Below are positions 36,885 through 51,372 of a stretch of 64,000 nt of DNA, piece by piece. The notes under the pieces were generated by a model. The model saw nothing but the letters and a program-made list of their open reading frames with translations. It searched no databases and had not been told where the DNA came from. This DNA comes from Bordetella ansorpii (GTDB taxonomy: Bacteria; Pseudomonadota; Gammaproteobacteria; Burkholderiales; Burkholderiaceae_B): contig NZ_FKIF01000007.1 of the NCBI RefSeq assembly GCF_900078705.1, positions 806,001 to 870,000 of the forward strand. Reading direction: 5' to 3'. Every line of letters starts with the position of its first letter. The first letter of the stretch is position 1. Position numbers and translations under genes: made by a program.

Positions 36885-39200
36885 TTACTCGAACACCGGC
36901 GACAGCACCGGCTGCTTGGGCCGCACGTCCAGCTGGCGGCCCTTGCGGGCGCGCTTGCCCACGTAGGGTTCCAGCGCGGGGCCCGCCAGGATGTCTTCCG
37001 TGTGCTTGTTGCGGTAGACGCCCGCGGCGCGCAGGCCGCGGCGCCCGATCGGCACCACCTGCTGCACCCCGTCCTTGTCGTCCAGGCCCATCAGGATGGT
37101 GCCGCGGCCGCCGCCGGACAGCGCCTTGACCTCGTCCAGGCCGAACACCAGGAACTTGCCCTTGGCCGACAGCAGCGCCAATTGCAGCGCGCCTTCGAAC
37201 AGCGGCACCGGACGCAGCAGTTCGTCGCCCGCTTCCAGCGACACGAACTGCTTGCCGGCGCGCTGGCGGCTGGTCATGTCGGACAGACGGGTCGCGAAGC
37301 CGAAGCCGCCGCGCGTGGCCAGCAGCCAGCGGCTGTCGGGCGCCGCCGCCAGCATGTGGGTGATGCGGGTGCCCGTTTCCAGGTCGATCATGGTCGTGAC
37401 CGGCTGGCCGTCGCCACGCGCCGACGGCAGGCCCGCCACCGCCACGGTGTAGGCGCGGCCGTTGTCGCCCAGCGCGATCAGCGTATCCGTGGTGCGGCAC
37501 TCGAAGGCGCCGTAGAGGTCGTCCCCCTGCTTGAAGGTGAACTGCGAGGCGTCATGGCCATGGCCCTGGCGCGCGCGCAGCCAGCCCTTCTGCGAGACGA
37601 CCACGGTGACGGGCTCGTCGACCACGCGGGTTTCCAGCACGGCGCGCTCGGCGGTCTCGATCAGCGTGCGGCGATCGTCGCCGTATTGCTTGGCGTCGGC
37701 CTCGATCTCCTTGATCAGCTGGCGCTTGAGCGACGACGCATTGTCCAGCAGGTCCTGCAGCTTGAGCAGTTCCGCGCGCTTGTCGGCCAGCTCCTGCTCG
37801 ACCTTGATGCCGTCCAGGCGCGCCAGTTGGCGCAGGCGCATTTCCAGGATGTCCTCGGCCTGGCGCTCGGTCAGGTCGAAGCGCTTCATCAGCGCCTCGC
37901 GCGGCTCGTCGGACTCGCGGATGGTCTGGATGACCTCATCCACGTTCAGGTAGACGATCATGCGCCCTTCCAGCACGTGGATGCGGTCGCTGACCTTCTC
38001 CACGCGGTGGCGCGTGCGGCGCAGCACCGTGGCCGTGCGGAACTGCACCCACTCGTCGAGAATGGCGCGCAGGCCCTTCTGGCGCGGCCGGCCGTCCAGG
38101 CCGATGCACACCAGGTTGATGGGCGCGTTGCTTTCCATGCTGGTCTGGGCCAGCAGGGTATTGACGAACTCGTCGCGGTCGACCTTCGAGGTCTTGGGCT
38201 CGAATACCAGGCGCACGGCGGCGTCCTTGCCCGACTCGTCGCGCACCGCGTCCAGCAGGCCCAGCATCATGGCCTTGGACTGCAGTTGCTCGGGGCTCAG
38301 GCTCTTCTTGCCGGCGCGGACCTTGGGATTGGTGATCTCTTCGATCTCTTCCAGCACTTTCTGGCCCGAGGTGCCCGGCGGCAGTTCGTAGACGACCAGT
38401 TGCCACTGGCCGCGCGCCATTTCCTCGAACTGCCAGCGCGCGCGCGCCTTCAGCGAGCCGCGGCCGCTGGCGTAGATGGCGGCGATGTCGGCGGGCGGCG
38501 TGATGATCTGGCCGCCCCCGGCGAAGTCGGGGCCCGGAATCAGCTCGGCCAGCCGGGCGCTGTCCATGTCGGGATGGCGGATCAGCTCGACGCAGGCGCG
38601 GGCCACTTCTCGCAGGTTGTGCGAGGGCATTTCGGTGGCCATGCCCACGGCGATGCCCGATGCGCCGTTGAGCAGCATCATCGGCAGCCGCGCGGGCAAC
38701 TGCTGCGGCTCTTCCTGGCTGCCGTCGTAGTTGGGCACGAAATCGACCGTGCCCTCGTCCAGTTCGTCGAGCAGCAGGCGGGCGATGGGCGTCAGGCGCG
38801 CTTCGGTGTACCGCATCGCCGCGGCGTTGTCGCCGTCGCGCGAACCGAAGTTGCCGTGGCCGTCGATCAACGGGTAGCGCAGCGAGAAGGACTGCGCCAT
38901 GCGGACCATGGCGTCGTAGGCCGCCTGGTCGCCGTGGGGATGGTATTTGCCCAGCACGTCGCCCACCACGCGGGCGGACTTGACGGGCTTGGCGCCGGAC
39001 GCCAGGCCCATGGCCTGCATGGCGTACAGGATGCGGCGCTGCACGGGTTTCTGGCCGTCGCCCACGTCGGGCAGCGCGCGTCCGCGCACCACGGAAACGG
39101 CGTAGTCCAGGTAGGCCTGTTCGGCATAGGCGCCCAGCGTGATGGCGGCGTCGCCTTCCGGGGGGGCTGCGAACAGATCCGGTTGCTTCGTGTCGGTCAT
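36885..39200 (-). CDS. parC: DNA topoisomerase IV subunit A
   Basis: 771 residues from the ATG at 39200 ([17 protein letters not shown]). It is the DNA-cleaving subunit that, with ParE, decatenates daughter chromosomes. Clear ParC features: [40 protein letters not shown], and the active-site Tyr131 in [10 protein letters not shown]. The C-terminal beta-pinwheel repeats include [18 protein letters not shown] and [20 protein letters not shown]. The position equal to E. coli ParC Ser80 is Gln92 and Glu84 is Asp96. Same-strand order is parE, YcxB-like gene, parC. Confidence 0.97.
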   Translation of the reverse strand: MTDTKQPDLFAAPPEGDAAITLGAYAEQAYLDYAVSVVRGRALPDVGDGQKPVQRRILYAMQAMGLASGAKPVKSARVVGDVLGKYHPHGDQAAYDAMVRMAQSFSLRYPLIDGHGNFGSRDGDNAAAMRYTEARLTPIARLLLDELDEGTVDFVPNYDGSQEEPQQLPARLPMMLLNGASGIAVGMATEMPSHNLREVARACVELIRHPDMDSARLAELIPGPDFAGGGQIITPPADIAAIYASGRGSLKARARWQFEEMARGQWQLVVYELPPGTSGQKVLEEIEEITNPKVRAGKKSLSPEQLQSKAMMLGLLDAVRDESGKDAAVRLVFEPKTSKVDRDEFVNTLLAQTSMESNAPINLVCIGLDGRPRQKGLRAILDEWVQFRTATVLRRTRHRVEKVSDRIHVLEGRMIVYLNVDEVIQTIRESDEPREALMKRFDLTERQAEDILEMRLRQLARLDGIKVEQELADKRAELLKLQDLLDNASSLKRQLIKEIEADAKQYGDDRRTLIETAERAVLETRVVDEPVTVVVSQKGWLRARQGHGHDASQFTFKQGDDLYGAFECRTTDTLIALGDNGRAYTVAVAGLPSARGDGQPVTTMIDLETGTRITHMLAAAPDSRWLLATRGGFGFATRLSDMTSRQRAGKQFVSLEAGDELLRPVPLFEGALQLALLSAKGKFLVFGLDEVKALSGGGRGTILMGLDDKDGVQQVVPIGRRGLRAAGVYRNKHTEDILAGPALEPYVGKRARKGRQLDVRPKQPVLSPVFE

Positions 39201-39252
39201 GGTGTGTCTGTGGCCTTGCGGAATATCTTTGAATGGAACGGCGTGCGGCGCA

Positions 39253-39830
39253 TCAGGCGCCGGCCAGGCTGACGTCGGCCACATGCCGGCGCAGCACGCC
39301 GCGGACCTGGTCCAGCACGGCATCGGACTGGCCGCGCTTGGGCACGATCACGCCCTGCAGGCCGCCCAGCATCACGTACAGGTAATCGGCGCTTTCCTCG
39401 ACCCGGCTGACGGCCTCCCAGGGCACGAGGCCCGAGACGCTGCCGGTGGTGTCGGCGATGCCTTCGTCGCTGAAATCGAGGCGATGCACGCCCAGGAAGG
39501 GCTGGTCGGCCTGCTGGCGCAGGAGGCGCCGCACGTTCATGCGGATCAGCACGGGCAAGAGGCGCTCGAAACCCAGCACCAGCACGGCCAGCGCGCCCAG
39601 CCCCAGCGCCACGGCCAACGCGAAATCGCGCGCGAACGGCGCCCAGTCCACGTTGCCGCCGTTCCAGGCGCGCGACAGCAGCAGCGCGCCCAGCCCGACG
39701 ACGGTGATGACCGCGAAACGCTTGTGGCGCGCCCAGCGCTGGCGGCGCAGCGCGGGCTGCCGGTGCGCGCGTTCGACGAACGCGGCATAGTCGTCGGCGC
39801 GCAGGTCGACGGTCATCGAGGCCTGCGCCA

Positions 39831-39831
<1 letters not shown>
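39253..39831 (-). CDS. YcxB-like membrane protein
   Basis: 192 residues. Two membrane helices (about 38-58, [18 protein letters not shown], and 68-95, [19 protein letters not shown]) separate an N-terminal basic part from a C-terminal PH-like YcxB domain. The C-terminal domain includes [21 protein letters not shown] and [10 protein letters not shown]. The ATG shares one base with the parE stop (TGATG), and parC starts 52 bases after its end, so all three are one operon. YcxB-like proteins have no known role; a link to topoisomerase IV is inferred from position only. Confidence 0.78.
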
Positions 39832-41795
<1,964 letters not shown>

Positions 41796-42092
41796 GTTAT
41801 CCCCAAGATCTGTGGAAAAAAACCGACATTCTACGGACAGGCGCCCCGCCCGCGCGATTCCCGGTGGGATGCGCAGGACATGGGCAGCCCTGGATTCGGT
41901 ACCATGGCGCATACGGTCCGTCCCGGTGATCCCGGACCTGCCGACGCGCCGCAACATCCTACACAAAAGCGGTGAACGCTGTTGTTATCGACAGTGGTAT
42001 GCTTAACCCATTCCACTCAAACAAGAACGGTGGCCGGTCCGCCAGGCGCTTTCCCGCCGCGCGGCGCCTCGCCGCTGAACCCGAGATACACC
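41796..42092. other. 297-base intergenic region between divergent parE and trxA
   Basis: No gene seen. It must contain both promoters and the start regions of parE (minus) and trxA (plus). The right part (41955-42040) is less GC-rich and is the likely trxA promoter, but I found no -35/-10 pair good enough to report. Confidence 0.6.
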
Positions 42093-42419
42093 ATGAGCGA
42101 GCAAATCAAGAACGTCAGTGACGCCAGCTTCGACAGCGAAGTGCTGCAGTCGGGCCAGCCCGTGCTGGTCGACTACTGGGCTGCCTGGTGCGGCCCCTGC
42201 AAGATGATCGCCCCGATGCTGGAAGAAGTCGCCACCGAATACGCCGGCCGCCTCACCGTGGCCAAGCTGAACGTCGACGAGAACCAGGACACCGCCTCCA
42301 AGTACGGCATCCGTGGCATTCCCACGCTGATGCTGTTCAAGGACGGCAAGGCCGCCGCCACCAAGGTGGGCGCCCTGTCGAAATCGCAACTTACTGCATT
42401 CCTCGACGGCGCGTTGTAA
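42093..42419 (+). CDS. trxA: thioredoxin 1
   Basis: 108 residues from the ATG at 42093 ([18 protein letters not shown]), exactly the length of E. coli thioredoxin. Cytoplasmic disulfide reductase. The active site [12 protein letters not shown] is intact, with the cis-Pro loop [12 protein letters not shown]. It is followed by rho on the same strand after 123 bases, an order conserved in many proteobacteria. An 8-base GC-rich hairpin (one G-U pair) lies at 42433-42454 in the gap. Confidence 0.97.
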   Translation: MSEQIKNVSDASFDSEVLQSGQPVLVDYWAAWCGPCKMIAPMLEEVATEYAGRLTVAKLNVDENQDTASKYGIRGIPTLMLFKDGKAAATKVGALSKSQLTAFLDGAL

Positions 42420-42542
42420 ACTAACTGCGCACGGCGTTGCTCGCCCGGGCAGCGCCACGTCCACCAATAAAAATTCCTAAGCGCGTGGGCACATCCGCTG
42501 CCTGCCAACACATCCCCTCTCTCCTTCCCCCCTCTCACCGCA

Positions 42543-43799
42543 ATGCACCTCAATGAACTGAAGGCGCTGCACGTCTCGCAGTTGCTGGAAATGGCCGCTG
42601 GCCTGGAAATCGAAAACGCCAACCGCCTGCGCAAGCAGGAGCTGATGTTCGCCATCATGAAGCGGCGCGCCAAGCAAGGCGAGCAGATCTTCGGCGACGG
42701 CGTGCTCGAAGTCCTGCCCGACGGCTTCGGCTTCCTGCGGTCCCCCGAGACGTCCTACCTGGCCAGCACGGACGACATCTACATCTCGCCCTCGCAGATC
42801 CGCCGCTTCAACCTGCATACCGGCGACTCCATCGAGGGTGAAGTACGCGTGCCCAAGGACGGCGAGCGCTACTTCGCGCTGGTCAAGGTCGACAAGATCA
42901 ACGGCGCCGCGCCCGAGTCGATCAAGCACCGCATCATGTTCGAGAACCTGACGCCGCTGCATCCGAACCAGCCGATGCGCCTGGAACGCGAGATCAAGAG
43001 CGAGGAGAACCTGACGGGCCGTATCCTCGACATCTTCGCCCCCATTGGCAAGGGCCAGCGCGGCCTGATCGTCGCCAGCCCGAAGTCGGGCAAGACGGTG
43101 ATGATGCAGCACATCGCGCACGCCATCACCACCAACTTCCCCGACGCGGTCATGATCGTCCTGCTGGTCGACGAGCGTCCCGAGGAAGTGACCGAAATGC
43201 AGCGCACGGTGCGCGGCGAAGTGGTGGCCTCCACCTTCGACGAGCCCGCCACGCGCCATGTGCAGGTCGCCGAGATGGTCATCGAAAAGGCCAAGCGCCT
43301 GGTCGAAATGAAGAAGGACGTGGTGATCCTGCTGGACTCGATCACCCGCCTGGCCCGCGCCTACAACACCGTGGTGCCCGCCTCGGGCAAGGTGCTGACC
43401 GGCGGCGTCGACGCCAACGCCCTGCAGCGTCCCAAGCGATTCTTCGGCGCCGCGCGCAACCTGGAAGAAGGCGGTTCGCTGACCATCCTGGGCACCGCGC
43501 TGATCGAAACCGGCAGCCGCATGGACGAAGTCATCTACGAAGAGTTCAAGGGCACCGGCAACTCCGAAGTCCACCTCGAGCGCCGCCTGGCCGAGAAGCG
43601 TGTCTACCCGGCCATCAACCTGAACAAGTCGGGTACGCGCCGCGAGGAACTGCTGATCAAGCCCGAGCTGCTGCAGAAGGTGTGGGTGCTGCGCAAGTTC
43701 ATCCACGACATGGACGAGATCCAGTCGATGGAGTTCATCCTGGACAAGATGCGCGCCACCAAGACCAACGCCGAATTCTTCGACATGATGAAGAAGTAA
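42543..43799 (+). CDS. rho: transcription termination factor Rho
   Basis: 418 residues, standard length. Hexameric RNA helicase that ends untranslated transcripts. The N-terminal RNA-binding domain ([41 protein letters not shown]) and ATPase domain are clear. The ATPase has Walker [12 protein letters not shown], Walker [18 protein letters not shown], the Q-loop/R-loop region [15 protein letters not shown] and [16 protein letters not shown]. Begins 123 bases after trxA and ends in a strong hairpin terminator. Confidence 0.98.
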   Translation: MHLNELKALHVSQLLEMAAGLEIENANRLRKQELMFAIMKRRAKQGEQIFGDGVLEVLPDGFGFLRSPETSYLASTDDIYISPSQIRRFNLHTGDSIEGEVRVPKDGERYFALVKVDKINGAAPESIKHRIMFENLTPLHPNQPMRLEREIKSEENLTGRILDIFAPIGKGQRGLIVASPKSGKTVMMQHIAHAITTNFPDAVMIVLLVDERPEEVTEMQRTVRGEVVASTFDEPATRHVQVAEMVIEKAKRLVEMKKDVVILLDSITRLARAYNTVVPASGKVLTGGVDANALQRPKRFFGAARNLEEGGSLTILGTALIETGSRMDEVIYEEFKGTGNSEVHLERRLAEKRVYPAINLNKSGTRREELLIKPELLQKVWVLRKFIHDMDEIQSMEFILDKMRATKTNAEFFDMMKK

Positions 43800-43805
43800 G
43801 GACCG

Positions 43806-43830
43806 AGGCGCCCTGCCCGGGGCGCCTTTT
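43806..43830 (+). terminator. intrinsic terminator after rho
   Basis: AGGCGCCC pairs with GGGCGCCT around a short GC loop, followed by TTTT, 7 bases after the rho stop. It separates rho from the convergent yhdP. Confidence 0.85.
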
Positions 43831-43893
43831 GTCGTGGCCGCCGCCTGGCGCGGCGGCGCGACCAGCCGGCCCCTCAGACCCGAGGCACGCGGC

Positions 43894-46800
43894 TCAAGGC
43901 TCCACCCACCCATCCCCACGCTGTTGCGGCCAGACCGGCAATGCGGGCGACTGCCGCACCCGTGGCGGCGCGGACACGCGCGGCGCACGCGATGGCACGC
44001 TTTCCACCTTGGGATCGTCCCATGAGCCACTGACCCGGTACTGCACCGACATGGCCTCGGCCAGCGGCTCCTTCAGCAGCCATTGCGTCACGAAGGCGCC
44101 CAGGCCGACCAGCGGATTGACGGCCACCGCCGTCAGCACCGCGGCGCCGCTGGCATCCAGGTTGGGCACCACCACCGCATGCATGTCCCATCGCTCGGCC
44201 ACCAGGTCCGCGCTGCCATCGAGCGTGACGGCCGCCACGGGACCATTGATCTTGTAGCCATCGGTCGTCACCACGCCCTTGCCGATCTTCATGTTGCCGC
44301 GCACCGTGTCGAACGGAAAACCGTCGCGCAGCACGTTCACGGGATTCACGTCCAGCTTGACCAGCCGCTGCAGCGATTGCAGCGACAGCAGTTCCAGCAG
44401 GCGCGCCGTGCGCGAGTTCAGGTTCAGGAAGCGTCCCTTGTCCAGCGACACGGCCAGCCCGCCCTCCAGGTCGGCCAGATCGTGGCGCCACGGGAAATTG
44501 CGCCAGGCGATGCGGCCCTCGACGGAGCCCGTCCCGTCGCTGACCGCGCCGTCATGGCCGACCCGCGCCAGGAACTTGCCCATATCCTTGAACGTGGCCT
44601 TGGTGTCGACCGTCAGGCCACGCTCGCCGCCGCTCAGCCGCCAGTGGCCCGTGGCGTCCAGCGTGGCGCTGTCATTGGCGATCCGCAGCTTGTCCAGGCG
44701 CCACAGATTGCCGCGCTCCAGGTTGGTGCCCTGCACCTCCAGGCTGCCCACGTCGTGGCCATACAGGACGAACTGCCTGGCCTGCACGTCGATGGCCGGG
44801 ATATCGGACAGTTCGCTGCCCGCATCGGGATCCTGGCCCTGGCCGCTGCCGCCGTCGCCTTCGGTGGCGATGCCCTGCGCGCCGCCCAGCGCCAGGCGGG
44901 AGAAGCGCGCCGCCACCTTGCCCGCGACGGCGCCCTGGGCCTCGGTCCACTCCACCGTGCCGGCGGCCTGGCGCGACTCGAGGTTGACGCGCCATTGCGC
45001 CGGCGTGGGCCGCTGCGCATAGAGCGTGACCTGGTCCACCGAATGGCCCGACGCCTGCAGGCGCTTGGCCGACAGGCTGAGCTGGCTCAGCGGGGGCAGC
45101 AGGCCAGACGGACGCGGACCGGACCCACTGGCCTCGGACTTGCCGGTGGCCGATTGCGCGGCGTCGGCCTTCGCCCGGGCCTTGTGCACGGCGGCCGCTG
45201 GCGGCTCGGCCGCGAAGGCCTGTGCCGCCGCCTCCCAGGCATCCACATCCAGGGTGTCGAAACTGCCCGACAGGCTCATGCCCTGCGCGGGCAGCGTGGC
45301 GGCGCGGGCCACGCCCAGCGCGCCGCGGCCGAAGTACGGACCGCCGCCGCGTAGGGACGGATCCCGTTCCAGCAGCAGATTGATGTCCTCGCCCATGCCG
45401 CCCGACAGCCATCGCCGTCCCGCCGGCCCGCGGTCGGTGGCCGGACCGAACTGCAGCCGCAGCGGCACCTCGGCCTCGGCCCGCTTGCCGGCGGGCGCGG
45501 GCAGGTCGATGGCCAGCCCCTTCAACCCGCTCTGCACCGAGATGTCCAGGTCGGCGCCCTTGGAATAGGTCAGCTGGCCCTGATAGTCGGTCTTGCCCGA
45601 CAGCCGCTGCATGCCCGGCGAAGGGCTCAGTTCGGCCAGGTTGGCGGCGTTGAGCGTGCCGCTGAAGCTCAGGGCCTTGTCGTTGCCCACGCCGCCCGAC
45701 AGCCGCGCCGGTCCGCCCAGGAACGTGGCGCGCAGTTCATGCGCGTCCACGCCGCGCTCGGTGAAGGCCAACTCGCCGCGCAACTGCGTGAACTGCGGGA
45801 TCTCGGGCATCAGTTGGAAGGCGCCGCCCGTGAAGCCGATGTGGCCCTCCACGCGCGCGTCGTCGACATTGGTCAGCGGAATCCGCAGTTTCAGCGGCAC
45901 CTGCCACATTCCGGCGCCCCGCGCCTCGTCCAGCACGCCGTCCAGCAGGCCGCCCAGCGGCGAATTGGCCGCCAGCGCCAGATAGGCCGGCGCGGGGCCT
46001 TCCGACGCGCCGGTCACGGACAATTCGGCATCGTGCTCGAGATTGGGAATCGCGGCCTTCACCGCCCCCAGCGTGACGACCTGCCCAGGGCCGGTGGGCA
46101 CCTGCCCATCCTTGCTGTCCAGCGTCAGGCTGACCTTGTCGACGGCGAAGCTGCCGTGCAGCTTTTCCAGCCGGGGCCAACCCTTGCGCTTGCCTTCGGC
46201 CGGCGCGTAATCGACCACGGCGTCACGATAGGCTCCGGCAATGCGGAACTCACCCGTGCTGCCCGGCCGCCCATAGGGGAAATCCGCCAGGTCGCCGCGC
46301 AGCGTGACCGCCGCGTCGCGCACTTCGCCGGCCAGCAGGCCGCGGGCCAGCCAGCGGCGCGCATCTTCGCTGACGCTGAGGGGCAGATAACGGTAGATGG
46401 CGGGCATGGCGCCGCGCGCCAGGCTGCCGCGCAGGTCCACGATGCCGGCGGGCGCCTGGCTGTCTTCGCGCCAGTTGCCCTGCAGCCTTGCATCGAGGTC
46501 AGGATTGACCACGCGTATCTGCCGCAGTTCGAGGGTGCGCGGCTGGCCGGGCCGTTGCAGCATGCTGGCGTCGAGCCGGACCTGCGAGAAATCGAGTTGG
46601 CGCGTCTCGAAGACACCGGGCGCCTCGATGCGCAAGCCGTCGACTTCGGTGTCCAGCGACAGGCCCACGGCATCCTTGCTGCGCGCCAGGGGCAGCTCGT
46701 CGACCTGCATGAGGTCGCCCGGCGCGCCCTGCAGGCGGGCACGGACCGTATTGGCGGCAATGGCCCCGCCGTCGTCGGGCGACCGCCAGCGCACGCCCCG

Positions 46801-47646
46801 CATCACGGTATCCATCGTCATGTCCTGCACCTGGCCATGCGACATGCGCAGCCACGCGCGCGCGCCGATGCGCCCCTGCGGGCTCGAAGGCAGGGATAAC
46901 CAGGGCTGCCAGGCCGAGGGCTGCGCGTCATCGACCTGAACGTAGAGCTGCCCTTCCCAATGCAAAGGATTGCCGTCGCGCAGGAACAGGTTTCGATTGA
47001 ATTCGCCGCGCAGGCTGATGCCACGGGCCAAGTCGCCGGGCGTCTGCGCGTGGATGCCGAAACGATGCGACAGCGCGCCGTTGCGCAGCAGGATGTCCAG
47101 GTTGGACAGCACCAGCTCGGGCGCCTGGCGCTGCTCGTCCTGCCAGCGCACTCTGGCGTGGTAGAGCACGACCTGGCGCTGCGCGAGCAGCCAGCGCATC
47201 ACCGGCGACGGCCCGTCGGTGGAGGCGTCGGGATCGATGGATTGGCCCGCCACCCAGAGCTTGCCGGCCGGGTCGCGGCGCACCGTCAGATCCGCGCCAT
47301 CCACCCGCAGATCCAGCAGGCGCGGCGACAGGCGCGGCAGGCTGCGCCAGGCCACCACGGCGCTGACCGACGGCAACTCCAGCGCGGGATCGGCCTGCTG
47401 GCCTTCGTAGAGGCGCACGGAGGACAGCCGCAGGCGCGGATTCAGGCCGCTCCAGTCGGCGGCGATATGGTCGATCCGTACGCGCGCGCCCAGCGCGTCG
47501 GACACGTAGCGCTCGATCTGCGGCCGCCATTGGTCCACCCGTGGCAGCACCCAGTAGCGCAGGCCCAGGAACGCGGCCGCAGCCAGGGCGAAGATCGCCA
47601 ACACGCCCCAGAGCAGGCAACGCAGGACTTTGAAGGAAACGGGCAC
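43894..47646 (-). CDS. yhdP: YhdP family AsmA-like inner-membrane protein
   Basis: About 1250 residues. One N-terminal membrane helix ([21 protein letters not shown]) is followed by a long periplasmic region of repeating beta-rich segments, and AsmA/DUF3971-type sequence. Examples are [24 protein letters not shown] at the start and [10 protein letters not shown]-like ends near [14 protein letters not shown] and [17 protein letters not shown]. YhdP, with TamB and YdbH, moves phospholipids to the outer membrane. Start uncertain: the GTG at 47646 leaves the helix close to the N-terminus as in homologs. An ATG at 47694 is open but overlaps a TATAAA-like promoter box. Divergent from glnE. Confidence 0.88.
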   Translation of the reverse strand: MPVSFKVLRCLLWGVLAIFALAAAAFLGLRYWVLPRVDQWRPQIERYVSDALGARVRIDHIAADWSGLNPRLRLSSVRLYEGQQADPALELPSVSAVVAWRSLPRLSPRLLDLRVDGADLTVRRDPAGKLWVAGQSIDPDASTDGPSPVMRWLLAQRQVVLYHARVRWQDEQRQAPELVLSNLDILLRNGALSHRFGIHAQTPGDLARGISLRGEFNRNLFLRDGNPLHWEGQLYVQVDDAQPSAWQPWLSLPSSPQGRIGARAWLRMSHGQVQDMTMDTVMRGVRWRSPDDGGAIAANTVRARLQGAPGDLMQVDELPLARSKDAVGLSLDTEVDGLRIEAPGVFETRQLDFSQVRLDASMLQRPGQPRTLELRQIRVVNPDLDARLQGNWREDSQAPAGIVDLRGSLARGAMPAIYRYLPLSVSEDARRWLARGLLAGEVRDAAVTLRGDLADFPYGRPGSTGEFRIAGAYRDAVVDYAPAEGKRKGWPRLEKLHGSFAVDKVSLTLDSKDGQVPTGPGQVVTLGAVKAAIPNLEHDAELSVTGASEGPAPAYLALAANSPLGGLLDGVLDEARGAGMWQVPLKLRIPLTNVDDARVEGHIGFTGGAFQLMPEIPQFTQLRGELAFTERGVDAHELRATFLGGPARLSGGVGNDKALSFSGTLNAANLAELSPSPGMQRLSGKTDYQGQLTYSKGADLDISVQSGLKGLAIDLPAPAGKRAEAEVPLRLQFGPATDRGPAGRRWLSGGMGEDINLLLERDPSLRGGGPYFGRGALGVARAATLPAQGMSLSGSFDTLDVDAWEAAAQAFAAEPPAAAVHKARAKADAAQSATGKSEASGSGPRPSGLLPPLSQLSLSAKRLQASGHSVDQVTLYAQRPTPAQWRVNLESRQAAGTVEWTEAQGAVAGKVAARFSRLALGGAQGIATEGDGGSGQGQDPDAGSELSDIPAIDVQARQFVLYGHDVGSLEVQGTNLERGNLWRLDKLRIANDSATLDATGHWRLSGGERGLTVDTKATFKDMGKFLARVGHDGAVSDGTGSVEGRIAWRNFPWRHDLADLEGGLAVSLDKGRFLNLNSRTARLLELLSLQSLQRLVKLDVNPVNVLRDGFPFDTVRGNMKIGKGVVTTDGYKINGPVAAVTLDGSADLVAERWDMHAVVVPNLDASGAAVLTAVAVNPLVGLGAFVTQWLLKEPLAEAMSVQYRVSGSWDDPKVESVPSRAPRVSAPPRVRQSPALPVWPQQRGDGWVEP

Positions 47647-47725
47647 GGATCGTCGGCAGGAGCAGGCAGGTTGCGGTATCGTCCCTTTATACATTACACG
47701 ACATTCCGCCTCACGAGACCGCATC

Positions 47726-50521
47726 ATGTCTTCCGCTCCCCTGCTCGATTCCGCGCTGGCCTGGTCCGGCCATCTGCGGCGCCGCCTGGACGCCCATCCC
47801 GACCTGTATGCCTGGCTGCAGACCGCCGCCACGCGGCCCGTGACGCCCAATGTGCTGGCCAGCTGGATGGCCGAACTGGCGGGCGCCAACGCCCCCGAGG
47901 CCCTGCCCGGACCGCTGTGCCGCAGCGTGCTGCGCAAGCTGCGCGAACGCGTGTTCAGCACGCTGATGGCGCGCGACCTGGCGGGCGAAGCCGACCTGGA
48001 GGAAGTGGTCGGCGGCATGACGCAGTTGGCCGACCTGGCCGTCGATGCCGCCTACCGCAGCGTGGCGGCGGAACTGCGAGAGGTGCATGGCGTGGCGCGC
48101 GACCCGGCCACCGGCGCCCCGCAGGAGATGCTGATCGTCGGCATGGGCAAGCTGGGCGGCCGCGAACTGAATGTCTCGTCCGACATCGACCTGATCATGC
48201 TGTACGGCGAGGAAGGCGATACCGACGGCCCGCGCTCGATCAGCCACCACGAGTTCTACGGCCGGCTGACGCGCCGCATGATGCCCATCCTGTCCGAGGT
48301 CGACGCCGATGGCCAGGTGTTCCGCACCGACCTGCGGCTGCGGCCCGACGGCGACGCGGGTCCGTTGGCCTGGAGCCTGGACGCGCTGGAGAACTACCTG
48401 ATCGGCCAGGGCCGCGAATGGGAGCGCTACGCGTGGCTGAAGGGCCGCCTGATGCCGGCGCGCGCCTATGCCGACAGCGACCCCGAGCCGCAGGCGCGCC
48501 AGTTGGAAAGCCTGCGCATGCCGTTCGTCTACCGCAAATACTTCGACTTCGATGCGCTGGCCGCGCTGCGCGCGCTGCGCGAGCGCATCCGCCAGGACTG
48601 GCAGCGCCGCGCCCTGTCGCGCAGCGGCGTCGACAGCGCCAACAACGTCAAGCTGGGCGACGGCGGCATCCGCGAGATCGAATTCATCGTCCAGTTGTTC
48701 CAACTGGTGCGCGGCGGCCGCATGCCGGCGCTGCGCCATCGCGGCCTGCTGCCGGCGCTGCACGCCGAGCGCGACGCGGGGCTGGTGTCGCCTGACGATG
48801 CGCAACGCCTGGAGGCCGCCTACCGCTTCCTGCGCCGCACCGAACATGCGCTGCAGTACCGCGAGGACGCGCAGACCCATCTGCTGCCCAGCGACCCCGG
48901 GCAACGCGCCGCGCTGGCGGCGGCGCTGGGCTGCACCGCCGAGACGTTCGAGCAGACCCTGAAAGACCATCGCGGCTTCGTCTCCGCCACCTTCCGCGAT
49001 GCCTTCCGCCTGGCAGGCATGGGCGACCTGGACGAACCGGGACTGGGCCGCGCGGCGCAGAACAGGCTCCACGCCCCGCCTTCGGACGAGACGCAGGACG
49101 ACGCGGAAAGCCGCCTCGCCGCCCAGATCCGCGCGGGGTTCGGCACGGATGCCGACGAACTGGTGCGCCGCGCCGAGTCGCTGCTGTCCAGCCACCGCGT
49201 GCGCAGCCTGCCCGACAGCAGCCGGCGACGCGTGGACGCCCTGCTGCCCGCCGCGCTGCAGGCCGCGCTGCAGACGCCCAACCCGCGCGATGCCGCGGTG
49301 CGGCTGATGGACCTGATCGAAACCATCGCGCAGCGCAGCGCCTATCTGGCGCTGCTGGCGGAATACCCCGACACGCTGGCCCGCGTGGCCCGCATGATGG
49401 CGGCCAGCCCCTGGGCCGCGCAGTACCTGACGCAACACCCGCTACTGCTGGACAGCCTGATCGACTGGCGCACCCTGTTCGAGCCGCTGGATTTCGCGCA
49501 GTTGGCGCGCCAGCTGACGGCCGACCTGAACGCCTGCGTATTACCGGGTGGCGAGCCCGACGTCGAGCGCCAGATGAACCTGATGCGCGACGTGCAGCGC
49601 CAGGCCAGCTTCCAGTTGCTGGCGCAGGACCTGGAGGGCGAGCTGACGGTGGAACGCCTGGCCGACCAGTTGTCGGCGCTGGCCGACGTGCTGCTGGCCG
49701 AAACGGTGCGGCGCGTGTGGCCGCTGGTCAACCGGGTACCCGATGCGCAGCCGCGCTTCGCCGTCATCGCCTACGGCAAGCTGGGCGGGAAGGAACTGGG
49801 CTACGCCTCGGACCTGGACCTGGTGTTCCTGTTCGACGATCCGCGCGAGGACGCGGCCGAGGTCTACGCCAAGCTGAGCCGCCGCATGACGTCATGGCTG
49901 TCGACGATGACGTCGTCCGGCCGCCTGTACGAAGTGGATCTGCGGCTGCGGCCCGACGGCGACGCCGGGCTGCTGGCCGTGTCCGTCGAGGCCTTCGAAC
50001 AGTACCAGCGCCAGCATGCCTGGCCCTGGGAACACCAGGCGCTGACGCGCGCGCGATATTCGGCGGGCGACCCGGCCGTGGGCGCAATGTTCGAGCGCAT
50101 CCGCGCCGACATCATGGTGCAGCCGCGCGATGCGGCGGCACTGCGCCGCGAGGTGCTGGCCATGCGGGGCAAGATCAGCGCCGGGCATCCGAACCCCACG
50201 CCGCTGTTCGACCTGAAGCACGACCGTGGCGGCATGGTGGACGTGGAGTTCGTCACGCAGTATCTGGTGCTGTGCCACGGCGCGCAGCACCGGGAACTGG
50301 TCAACAACCTGGGCAACATCACGCTGCTGCGGCTGGCCGGGCAGGCGGGCCTGATCGATCCCGAGCAGGCCCGCCACGCCGGCGATGCCTACCGGGTCCT
50401 GCGGCGCCTGCAGCACGCGCTGCGGTTGCAGGGGGTGGAGAAGGCTCGCGTGCCCGCCGGGAAGGTGGCGGACGAGCGCGCGGCCGTCGGGGCGCTCTGG
50501 CAGGCGGTGCTCGGGGAATAG
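47726..50521 (+). CDS. glnE: bifunctional glutamine synthetase adenylyltransferase/adenylyl-removing enzyme
   Basis: 931 residues from the ATG at 47726 ([17 protein letters not shown]). It switches glutamine synthetase off and on in answer to nitrogen state signalled by PII. Two nucleotidyltransferase domains are seen: the N-terminal one with [21 protein letters not shown], the C-terminal one with [22 protein letters not shown]. Each is followed by a helical region (for example [20 protein letters not shown]). Length is typical. The region shared with yhdP (47647-47725) would hold both promoters; a terminator follows at 50568. Confidence 0.97.
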   Translation: MSSAPLLDSALAWSGHLRRRLDAHPDLYAWLQTAATRPVTPNVLASWMAELAGANAPEALPGPLCRSVLRKLRERVFSTLMARDLAGEADLEEVVGGMTQLADLAVDAAYRSVAAELREVHGVARDPATGAPQEMLIVGMGKLGGRELNVSSDIDLIMLYGEEGDTDGPRSISHHEFYGRLTRRMMPILSEVDADGQVFRTDLRLRPDGDAGPLAWSLDALENYLIGQGREWERYAWLKGRLMPARAYADSDPEPQARQLESLRMPFVYRKYFDFDALAALRALRERIRQDWQRRALSRSGVDSANNVKLGDGGIREIEFIVQLFQLVRGGRMPALRHRGLLPALHAERDAGLVSPDDAQRLEAAYRFLRRTEHALQYREDAQTHLLPSDPGQRAALAAALGCTAETFEQTLKDHRGFVSATFRDAFRLAGMGDLDEPGLGRAAQNRLHAPPSDETQDDAESRLAAQIRAGFGTDADELVRRAESLLSSHRVRSLPDSSRRRVDALLPAALQAALQTPNPRDAAVRLMDLIETIAQRSAYLALLAEYPDTLARVARMMAASPWAAQYLTQHPLLLDSLIDWRTLFEPLDFAQLARQLTADLNACVLPGGEPDVERQMNLMRDVQRQASFQLLAQDLEGELTVERLADQLSALADVLLAETVRRVWPLVNRVPDAQPRFAVIAYGKLGGKELGYASDLDLVFLFDDPREDAAEVYAKLSRRMTSWLSTMTSSGRLYEVDLRLRPDGDAGLLAVSVEAFEQYQRQHAWPWEHQALTRARYSAGDPAVGAMFERIRADIMVQPRDAAALRREVLAMRGKISAGHPNPTPLFDLKHDRGGMVDVEFVTQYLVLCHGAQHRELVNNLGNITLLRLAGQAGLIDPEQARHAGDAYRVLRRLQHALRLQGVEKARVPAGKVADERAAVGALWQAVLGE

Positions 50522-50567
50522 GCAGGGGCATTCCGTCCCGGGATTGGCGCAAAAACAGGGCAAGGCC

Positions 50568-50606
50568 GGGGCAACGCAGTAAACTAGCGGCTTGCCCCGC
50601 GTTTTT
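50568..50606 (+). terminator. intrinsic terminator after glnE
   Basis: GGGGCAA pairs with TTGCCCC around a 17-base loop, then GCG and five T residues, 46 bases after the glnE stop. The large loop makes it a moderate terminator. Confidence 0.7.
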
Positions 50607-50656
50607 CTGAATCGCCGTCGCCTGGAATCCTTCCTGGCGCCGCGGCGACCACCGCC

Positions 50657-51328
50657 ATGTCCGAATTCGTCCGTCCCAAGCTCGATCTGCCCACTGGCCG
50701 CAAGAAGGTGCTGCTGCACTCCTGCTGCGCGCCCTGTTCCGGTGAAGTCATGGAAGCCATGACGGCGTCGGGCATCGACTATGCCATCTACTTCTACAAC
50801 CCGAACATCCATCCGGTGAAGGAGTACGAGATCCGCAAGCAGGAGAACATCCGCTTCGCCGAGCAGCACGGCATCGAGTTCATCGATGCGGATTACGACA
50901 TGGACAACTGGTTCGACCGCGTGAAGGGCCTGGAAGACACGCCCGAACGCGGCGAGCGGTGCACGGTGTGCTTCGACATGCGCTTCGAGCGCACGGCCCT
51001 GTACGCGCACGAACACGGCTTCGACACGATCACCAGTTCGCTGGGCATCTCGCGCTGGAAGGACATGAACCAGATCAACGGCTGCGGCGAACGGGCCGCG
51101 GCGCGCTACGACGACCTGGTGTACTGGACGTACAACTGGCGCAAGGGCGGCGGTTCGTCGCGCATGATCGAGATCAGCAAGCGCGAGAACTTCTACCAGC
51201 AGGAATACTGCGGCTGCGTGTATTCGCTGCGCGACACCAACCGCCACCGCCGTTCGCAGGGCCGCGAACGCATCCACATCGGCGTGAAGTTCTACGGCCG
51301 CGAAGAGATCATCAGCGGCGACTCGTGA
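50657..51328 (+). CDS. queH: epoxyqueuosine reductase QueH
   Basis: 223 residues. It reduces epoxyqueuosine to queuosine in tRNA, the last step of queuosine synthesis, and replaces the unrelated QueG. The iron-sulfur ligands are visible as paired cysteines: [17 protein letters not shown] at the N-terminus, [14 protein letters not shown], and [17 protein letters not shown] near the C-terminus. Length and motif order fit QueH (formerly DUF208). Stands alone 136 bases after glnE. Confidence 0.95.
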   Translation: MSEFVRPKLDLPTGRKKVLLHSCCAPCSGEVMEAMTASGIDYAIYFYNPNIHPVKEYEIRKQENIRFAEQHGIEFIDADYDMDNWFDRVKGLEDTPERGERCTVCFDMRFERTALYAHEHGFDTITSSLGISRWKDMNQINGCGERAAARYDDLVYWTYNWRKGGGSSRMIEISKRENFYQQEYCGCVYSLRDTNRHRRSQGRERIHIGVKFYGREEIISGDS

Positions 51329-51372
51329 CCCGCGAGGCCGTGCGCCCTGCTTCGCGCATGGCGGCATGGGAA

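Noticed and set aside
36399-39272. 957-codon plus-strand open frame over parC
   Set aside because: Antisense to parC with its catalytic Tyr and pinwheel motifs; no domain seen in the plus-strand product.
41950-42092. Possible promoter for trxA
   Set aside because: Several partial -35 and -10 matches exist, but none has an acceptable spacing, so none is reported as a feature.
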